This document shows positions 1 through 9,000 of a stretch of 10,569 bases of DNA, one piece after another. Position 1 is the first letter of the stretch. Every line of letters begins with the position of its first letter. The stretch covers positions 1-10,569 of the forward strand of contig JAHELQ010000149.1 of assembly GCA_024644125.1 (NCBI GenBank). Reading direction: 5' to 3'. Origin of the DNA: Candidatus Aminicenantota bacterium. Lineage in GTDB: Bacteria > Acidobacteriota > Aminicenantia > UBA2199. Below the pieces are notes generated by a model that saw only the letters and a list, made by a program, of their open reading frames with translations, did no database searches and was not told where the DNA came from. Both the position numbers and the translations under genes were made by a program.

Positions 1-3000
1 AGCTCTGCAAACAGAATTCTGGAAGAGCTATTTGAGCGGGTATGAACAGCCTGTCCCCCTCGGTGATAAAAAAGCGAAGCCAGCTTCTTACCGGCGGTAC
101 GAGTTGAGTTTGAATCCGGCGTTTGTCAAGCGGATCGATGATTACTCGGCGCGTGAAAAAGTCACACCCGCCGCGCTGTTTTACAGCACGTGGGGGCTTT
201 TACTCCACACCTATTGCAATACCCGCGATGTGGTCTTCGGCACTACAGTCTCCGGGCGCTCTCTGGAGTTGGATGGGATTGAGGAAATGGCGGGTTTGAT
301 GATCCAAACACCGCCGTTGCGGATGTCGTGCGCCGGCGGCGAAACCCTCGGCGAAGTGGCGCGCCGGATTGGGGAAACATTGACGGAGCGGCAGGCGTTT
401 GAACACACGCCCCTGGTAAAGATCGCCTCCTATGCCGGTCTACCCGGCAACGCCTCGCTGTTCCAAACTATTGTGGTGATAGAGAACTTCCCTATCGGAG
501 ATATGCTGGCGGCCATCGATGGTCTTTTGCGGGTGGAATTTTTTCATATGGAAGAGACCGCTCATTATGATTTGAGTTTAGGAATCGCTTTTGCAGGCGG
601 CGGCGCGAATCTCTCGTTTCAATACCGTGAAGGCGTCCTGGAAGATTATTTAGTAAGGGATATCGGCCAGGTGTATAAGTTGATCATCCGGCAGATAGTT
701 TCGGAACCGGTTAGATGCGTTCGGGAATTGAAGCTAATCCCGCAGCGGCAGAAGGCCGCTCTCATGGCGGAATGGCAACGGGCCCAAACGTATGAAGCGC
801 TTGACCGGGCCTTGCCCCAATTGTTCTTCCGGCAGGCGGAAGCGACACCAGACGCTCTGGCTTTGGTAAGCGGGCAGGACCACATCTGTTACCGGGAGCT
901 CCGCAACCGGGTTCGCATTTTGGCGCCTGGATTTTCGGCAAGACAAACCGGCGGCGGTAAGGTGGCGGCATTGTGTATGGAGAGATCGCCAGAGTTGGTG
1001 GTTGCCCTCCTGGCCGCCATGGAGGCGGGGCATACAGTATTGCCCATCGATCCAGCGCTTCCGCCTGAACGGATAGCGTACATGTTGCAAGACAGCGGCG
1101 CGGCGTTGGCGGTGGCGGGCGAGCGCGGGGTAATACCAGCAGGGAGTGAGCAACCATGGATTTGTGTCGATGATTTATTGGAAGATCTGGGGGAACCCGA
1201 CATGACCTCGTTTCCTGCGCCGGTGGATAATGCGTACATTATCTATACCTCCGGCTCCACCGGGAAGCCCAAAGGGATTCTGGCGCGGCACCGGGGAGTG
1301 GCGAACGTGGTGTCGTGGTTTGCCCGGCGCTACAAGGTGGGGCCCGGTTGCCGGGTGTTGCAAATGACGACAATTACTTTTGATCCGGCGATGGAGCAGA
1401 TATTTTCGACCCTATTGTTCGGCGGAATATTGTACCTGTCCCCCAAAGAATTGTTGCGGTCGCCGGAGGCATTCGCCGCTTTTATCAAGACGCGGCAAAT
1501 CGAGATCATCAACTTCGTGCCCCAGGGACTGGAGGAACTTCTGCCCAGGGGGGAATGCCCGGAAAGTCTGCGGGCGGTGATTTCCGGCGGCGAAGCGCTG
1601 AGTGAAACGATCAAGGATCGTTTGCTTCAGGACGGTTATCCCCTATACAATCATTATGGGCCGACCGAGACAACAATCGACGCCGTTACCGGGAAATGTA
1701 TCGCCGGCGACGATTCCATCGGTAACCCGGTGGACAATACATTTTGCTTCATTGTGAATCCCTTTGGCAGTCCGGTTCCTCCTGGAGCGGCCGGGGAATT
1801 GTGGATCGGCGGCGAAGGGGTCGCGGCTGGATATATGAACCAACCGGAAAAAACCGCGGAGGTTTTTATTGATTGGAACTGGCGGCAGATGAAGAAAACG
1901 GTCCGGGTATACAAAACCGGGGATCTGGCTCGCCTGGATAGGAACGGCCAGATCCAGTGGCTGGGGCGACTGGACCGGCAGGTGAAGATCCGCGGCTTCC
2001 GGGTGGAATTGGGCGAAATCGAGACCATCCTCCGCTCGCATAAAGATGTTCGCGACGCGGCCGTTATTCTATCCGAAACTCCGGGGGGCGAGAAGATTGT
2101 GGACGCGTTTGTGGTGATCACAGGCATCCAGCCATCGGAGGAGCGGGAATCCGAGCTGCGGGATTATGCCGCGACACGTTTGCCTCTATATATGGTTCCC
2201 TCACGATTTGTGTTTCTGGGAAACATACCGCGCAACGCCAACGGCAAGGCGGACCGGCTACGGTTGCGGGCGCCGGCGGCGAAAAAAATTCGCCGCATGG
2301 ATGGGGATCTTGCCGGGGACAGGTTGGAAGCGCTTGTAGCCGGAGCCTGGCGTGACGTATTGGGGATCGAGTCGCCAGGATTGGACGACAATTATTTTGA
2401 AGCGGGGGGTAATTCCCTAAATATCATCCGGCTGCGAAGCCGCTTGCAAACGTTATTGAAGTGTGAGATCGCGGTAACCACATTGTTTCAATATCCAACC
2501 ATCCGTCAATTGGCGCGGCATCTGGCGGGGGACAGGTCTCAGGACCAACCGGCGTTGACGAGTCCGCAGGACCGTCCTGTTTTCTCGAATGAGATCGCCG
2601 TCATCGGCATGGCCGGCCGGTTTCCTGCGGCGGAGAACATCCGCCAGTTCTGGAACAATCTTGAAAGCGGGAAAGAGTGCATTACTTTTTTTAGCGCCGA
2701 AGAATTGACTCGGCAAGGCGTGGAGTCGCGGTTATTGAATGATCCCTGCTATGTGCCCGCCAAAGGCGTTCTCGAAGGTAGGGAATATTTCGATGCCGGC
2801 TTCTTCGGCTATGCACCGAAGGAAGCTTTCAATCTGGATCCCCAGGTGCGGGTTTTCCACGAGTGCGCCTGGGAGGCGTTGGAAGACGCCGGAGTGGATC
2901 CGCTTCTTCACGAAGGTGCAATAGGATTGTACGCCGGAGCGACATTGAACCCACTCTGGTTGCTTCGGCCATTGCAGGAAAAAGACGCGGGATTTTCCCA

Positions 3001-6000
3001 ACAGTGGGAAGCGTTGCAATATTGCGATAAAGATTATCTCTGTAGCCGGGTGTCGTATAAATTGAACTTGAGAGGGCCTGTGGTTTTGGTCAGCACCGCG
3101 TGTTCCACTTCGTTGACAGCGGTGGATCTGGCGTGCCGTGGATTGGCGGCCGGCGCGTGCGATATGGCACTGGCGGGCGGGGTGTCGGTTACCCTTCAAG
3201 ACCAACATGGATATATGTATCAAGAGGGGATGATACTCGCTCCCGACGGTCATTGCCGCGCGTTCGCCGCCGATGCCGGGGGTACGGTGGGTGGCAACGG
3301 CGCAGGCGTTGTCGTGTTGGAGCGGCTCGATGGAGCCTTGCGTCGCCGGCGGAGGATATACGCCCTTGTCAAAGGTTCCGCCACGAACAACGATGGGTCT
3401 TTGCGCGCTGGATTTACCGCTCCGTCGGTGTCGGGACAGGCGGCGGCGATTCTCAAAGCTCTGGCCGCGGCTGGTGTGGAGGCGGCAAGTGTCGGATATG
3501 TCGAGGCTCATGGCACTGGCACCAAACTGGGAGATCCCATCGAGATCGCCGCTCTTTCCCATGCGTTTGGAAAGGGCTTGCGGCAAACCTGCGCCGTGGG
3601 CTCGGTAAAAAGCAATATTGGACATCTTGACGCGGCGGCGGGAATCGCCGGTTTTATCAAGACCGTTCTGACGGTGTATTATGGCAAGATACCTCCCAGT
3701 TTGCACGCGGAGATTACGAACCGGGAGATCGATTTCGCCAATTCGCCATTTTTCGTGAACTCCCGGTTAAGAGATTGGGATGATTCCCGGAGGCCGAGGC
3801 GGGCGGGAGTCAGCTCTTTTGGGATCGGCGGAACCAATGTCCATGTGATCCTGGAGGAATATTCCGGTCACGCTGTGGAAGAAGATGATACTCCGCAGCG
3901 GGAATTCCACTTGCTGCCTTTGTCCGCCAAATCTCCCGAAGCCCTGGCTCGAGCGGCGGCTAATCTGGCGGAGCATTTAAAATCCCATCCTTATCTTCAG
4001 CTTCCATCGGTGGCGTACACTCTGCAAGCGGGACGAAGCCCTTTCCGATACCGCCAGGTGATGGTTTCCAACAATCTGGCAGAAGCGGGAGAATCGCTAG
4101 AGTCAGGCAACCGGATATTGAAATCGATCGTGTCGCCTGAAGAACGCCGTCCCTCCTTAGTATTCATGTTTCCTGGACAGGGGGTGCAATATGTCGGTAT
4201 GGGACGGGAGCTCTACCGCGGCGAGCCTCTCTTCCGCAAACATCTCGACCGGTGCTTCGAAATATTGACTCCCCTGATGGGATTCGACCCCCGCTACAGG
4301 TTGTTCCCCCATGAAGCTGCGGATACCGAAGATTTTGAAAGCGGCGGCATTACCTCCACGGACATTGCTCAACCGTTGATTGTGGCGGTGGAGTACTCGC
4401 TGGCCCGGGTGTTGATGGATTGGGGGATCCGGCCGGCGGCGATGATCGGTCACAGTATCGGAGAATACGTCGCCGCGTGTCTCGCCGGCGTGCTGTCGCT
4501 GGAAGAGGCACTGCGATTGGTGACAAAGCGGGGGCGGTTGATGCAGGAGCTCCCCATTGGAGTGATGCTCAGTGTTTCACTGGAAGCGGACAATCTGGCG
4601 GAGTTTCTCGGTGGCGAAGTGTCGCTGGCAGCGGTCAACTCCTCCGAGCGATCGGTTTTGTCCGGGCCGGAGGGAGCCATCGCGGAGGTGGAGGTGCGGT
4701 TACAGGCAAACAATATCGAAACCCGCCGCCTGCACACATCCCACGCCTTTCATTCGCATATGATGGAACCAATCCACGACCGTTTCCTTGAAACGGTGAG
4801 CGGCGTTAAAGTGAATTCCCCGCAAATTCCCTATATTTCCAATTTGACAGGTACCTGGATTAAAGAGGAAGAGCTCGCCGCTGCGGATTATTGGTGGCGT
4901 CACCTGCGGGGCGCGGTGAAATTCGCAGCCGGCGCAGGAGAATTACTGGCGTTGGAGCGGCCAATTTTTCTTGAAGTGGGTCCTGGTAACGCCTTGAGCA
5001 CATTTGTCCGGCAACACAAACAATGGGCGGCTGTTGACGGCGGGCTGACATTGAATATGATGCGGCGCCCGCGGGAAAAAATGACTGATGGTTATCTGCT
5101 TCAAAAGCAATTGGGGATGCTCTGGCTCCGGGGGCAGGCTATCGATTGGGAAGCGCTTCACAGCGGAAGGAGTCAATCCGTTGTTTCCCTCCCCACTTAT
5201 CCGTTCCAGCGGCAACGGTTCCCCATCTCCTCCGGGATGCAGGCGGCGTTGGATATCCAGCAGACGCAACCTTATTCCGGGAAAAAAGAGGACATGTCGC
5301 AATGGTTTTATATTCCCTCATGGCAGAGGTTGGCGGCTCCGAAACAAACCGCAGTCGCTCTCGACGAGGAGGCCCCGGTCTTGATTTTTGCCTCCGGGAC
5401 GCCATTGGATGAACATCTGCGCGCGATTATAACGAAGGATCACTGCCGGGCAGTATGGGTAACGGCTGGAGACGGGTTCCTGAAGGAAAATATCGGCCGT
5501 TACCGGGTCTGTCCCTCCAGCCGGCAAGATTCCCGGCAGCTTCTTGACTGTCTGGAAGAGGAAGGTTTTCTGCCCCGGCATATCCTTCATTTATGCGGAA
5601 TCGACGGATCGTCGCAAGAAGGGGATGCTGTATTTTTCAGCCTCGGTTATCTGGCGTCGGAGCTTGGGAAGCGGCGAATCGACGGCGTACGGTTGGTGGC
5701 AGTCACCCGCGGCGTTTACGAAGTCAGCGGATTTGAGCCGCTGCTCCCAAAAAACGCTTCGGCGTTGGGCCCATTGAAAGTGATTCCGCAGGAGATCCCC
5801 GCCATCCGGTGTGTTCAGGTTGATCTGGACGAAGATTCCATCGTCTGCCGCACCGCGGGTACGGCGCGGCAATTGTACCGGGAGCTTTTTTCGCTTGACC
5901 TCGATCCTGTGTTGGCTTACCGGGGAGGATACCGGTGGGCGCAGTCTTATCGACCTCTATCTATCGGCGGCGACGAAGCGTCGCCATTGAGGCAAAACGG

Positions 6001-9000
6001 CACTTATCTCATTTCCGGCGGGCTTGGGCGCATCGGCTTGCTCCTGGCCGGCCACCTGGCCCGCCGGATCCAGGCGCGCCTCGTATTGACCGGTCGCTCC
6101 GATTTCCCGGTACGGGATACCTGGGGACGCTGGTTGGCGGCCCAGGATCACCACCATCCAGTGAGCCGGAAGATTCGTCTCTTCCTGGAATTGGAAGCCG
6201 GAGGGGCGGAGATTTCTGTCTTCAGGGCGGATGCGGGAGATCTCCGGCAAATGCAGGCTGTGGCGGACGCCGTTGAAGAGAGATATGGCCGTCTGGACGG
6301 AGTGATCCATGCCGCCGGCATAATCGGTGAGGACAATCTTTGCCCTCTGGATGAAATGGATGATGGATCTCTGCGGCGGCAATTCCAGGCCAAGGTCAGG
6401 GGCGTCGAGGTGTTGTCGGAGGTGTTGGCGGGGCGGGATTACGATTTCTGCCTGTTGATGTCCTCTACCGCCGCGGTTCTGGGTGGTTTGGGGTTTGGCG
6501 TTTACGCGGCGGCCAATAGTGTGATGGACGCTTTTGCCCATGCCCAAAACCGGGGGGAAGGTCCCCGGTGGATCAGTGTGAATTGGGATGGTTGGGATCT
6601 GGACGCGGAAAACGGCGGGCGTAATGGGGACAGGCGCTTGGGCGCGACCGTAGCGGCGCTGGCCGTGACGCCGGAGGAGGGATGCCGGGCCTTTGAGAGG
6701 ATTTTGTCGGCGATGCCTGCGGCGCAGGTGGTCCAGTCCGCTGGAAATCTCGATGAGAGAGTGCGGAGGTCGTCGCTACCGGTGGACGAACCGCCGGCGT
6801 ACGGGAACAGGATCGAAGATAGCCTGTCTCTTGAGCGTCCCCATCTTTCCACCGCGTATGCCGAGCCGAAAACTCCGCTGGAGAAAATCATCGCCGGCAT
6901 CTGGAAGAGGTTTTTCGGACTGGACGCCGTGGGAGTGGCCGATGACTTTTTCGAATTGGGAGGGGATTCTCTAAAGGCGACTATTTTGCTCGCAAAAATG
7001 CATCAGCAAGCCAACATCCAGGTCTCGTTGAAAGATTTCTTCAAAACTCCCACGATCGAAGGTATCAGCGTGTTGTTCGGGGACCGGCGGCAAGAAATAT
7101 ACGAAGATATCCGGCCGGTAGAAAAACAGGATTGCTACCCCCTGTCATCGGCGCAGAAGCGGTTGTTTTTCCTGGACCGGTTCGAGGAGATTGGAGCCAG
7201 TTACAACATGCCCACTATCGTGAAGCTGGAAGGGCCGTTAGACCAGGAGCGGCTTGAAAACGCGTTCCGATGTTTAATCACCCGGCACGAAAGTTTGCGC
7301 ACGTCGTTTCATCTGCTTGACGATCGACCGGTTCAACGGGTGTGGGATACGGTTGAGTTTGCAGTGGAATTATTGGATAACCGGCTGCTCCGAGATTTTG
7401 TCCGGCCGTTTGATTTAGCCGCGCCGCCACTGATGCGGGCTGGCTTGTTGCGGCGCTCCGACAACGAGTATATACTGATCGTCGATCTTCATCATATCGT
7501 TGGGGACGGCACTTCCATGACCAACCTGGTGAGTGATTTTTCCCGTCTATACGTTGGGGACAGGCCGCCGGATTTGGCGATTCAATACAAGGACTTTTGT
7601 CATTGGCAAAATAGAATCATCGAGTCCTTCGCCCTCAAATCCCAGCAGGATTACTGGTTGGAGCGATTTTCCGGCGACATTCCGCGCCTCCATTTGCCCG
7701 CCGACCGGCCGAGACCGGCGGTGTTCGACTTTTCCGGCCGCTCGATCCACTTCTCGATTCCCGCTTCCGTAACCGGGCGATTGAAGGCCGTGGCCGGCGA
7801 TACCAACACGACCCTGTTCATGAACTTGTTGGCGGCCTATTATCTATTGCTTCACAAATACACCGGGCAGTGTGATATCGTTGTTGGCGCCAGCGTCGCC
7901 GGCCGGAGGCACGCGGACCTGCAACCTGTCATAGGGATGTTCGTCAATGCGTTGGCTATGCGGGCGCAGGTGGATGAAAACGATTCTTACCGGCAATTGC
8001 TGGAACATGTGAAGCAGGTCTGTATAGAGGGTTTCGAAAATCAGGATGTCCAATTCGAGGAATTGGTTGATCGCCTGGATCCCAGACGGGACCCTGCGCG
8101 GAATCCGATTTTTGACGTGGCGCTGGTGGTTCAGAATTTTGAGCATGCCGTAACCAGAATGGGTGATGTGACGTTGCAACCGCTTGTAAGGGAGAGCGTC
8201 ACCTCTAAATTCGACCTCACACTATTCGCTGTGGAAATGGACGGTGAACTCCATATCGAGGCTGAATTCTACGCCGCCATCTTCGACGTGGAATCCATCC
8301 GCCGTTTGACCTCGCACTTTGCTGCGCTTGTAGAACAAATCGCGCAGCAGCCGGCGCTCTCCCTCAGGGATCTGAGGATGACTGGCGAGGATGAAAGGGA
8401 GCGGTTGCTGAATTATTGGAATAACACCGGTTGCGACTACCCTCGGGAAGCCTCGGCTCCTGAATTGTTCGACCGGCAGGTGGAAGAGACGCCGGACCGG
8501 GTGGCGGTGGAAGGGGAGGATGGCGTTCATCTGACCTACCGCCATTTGCAGCGGCAGGCACAATCGCTGGCCGGCTATTTGCGGGGCAGGTCCGGAGCGG
8601 GATCCCAGGAACCAGTGGGGATCATGATGGACAATTCGCCGCAAACGATCATCGCCATTTTCGGAATACTGGCGGCGGGTGCGGCGTACGTCCCGCTTGA
8701 CCCATCCACCCCGGAGGAGCGGCTGGGCATGATCGTCAAGGATGCGTCGATCGGTACGATGCTTTCTTCGAAAAAATATATCCGTATTCTGAACCGGCTG
8801 CAATGGGACTGTCGGTCCTTGCGCACTTATTTATGTCTGGATAGCCGTTCGATATACAGTGAGACGGAAACGGAATCCAGCCAATTGATGGACGAGGGAC
8901 TCTGGGACTATGTGGCGGGCACGGCCGAAGACGATGTGAGCGGCGGTGGCTGGACCAGCAGTTATACAGGACAACCCTTTTCCCGGAAAGAGATGGATGA

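Noticed and set aside
3100..3630. Plus-strand 176-codon frame overlapping the KS in another phase
   Set aside because: Its Arg-, Gly- and Trp-rich composition is typical of an out-of-frame reading of GC-rich KS sequence; the KS frame itself is clearly coding.
2732..3706. 324-codon antisense open frame opposite the KS
   Set aside because: It is opposite the intact KS with its catalytic triad, is rich in Arg, His and Gln as expected of a reverse-strand shadow, and has no recognisable motif.
3860..4153. Possible extra domain between KS and AT
   Set aside because: Length (about 98 residues) and content (L-L-P-L-S-A-K-S-P-E-A-L) match the normal KS-AT linker.
6602..6871. Possible small extra domain between KR and ACP
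   Set aside because: The stretch begins with the ordinary KR tail (T-P-E-E-G-C-R-A-F-E-R-I-L) and continues as a charged linker of about 60 residues; no DH, ER or MT motif is visible.
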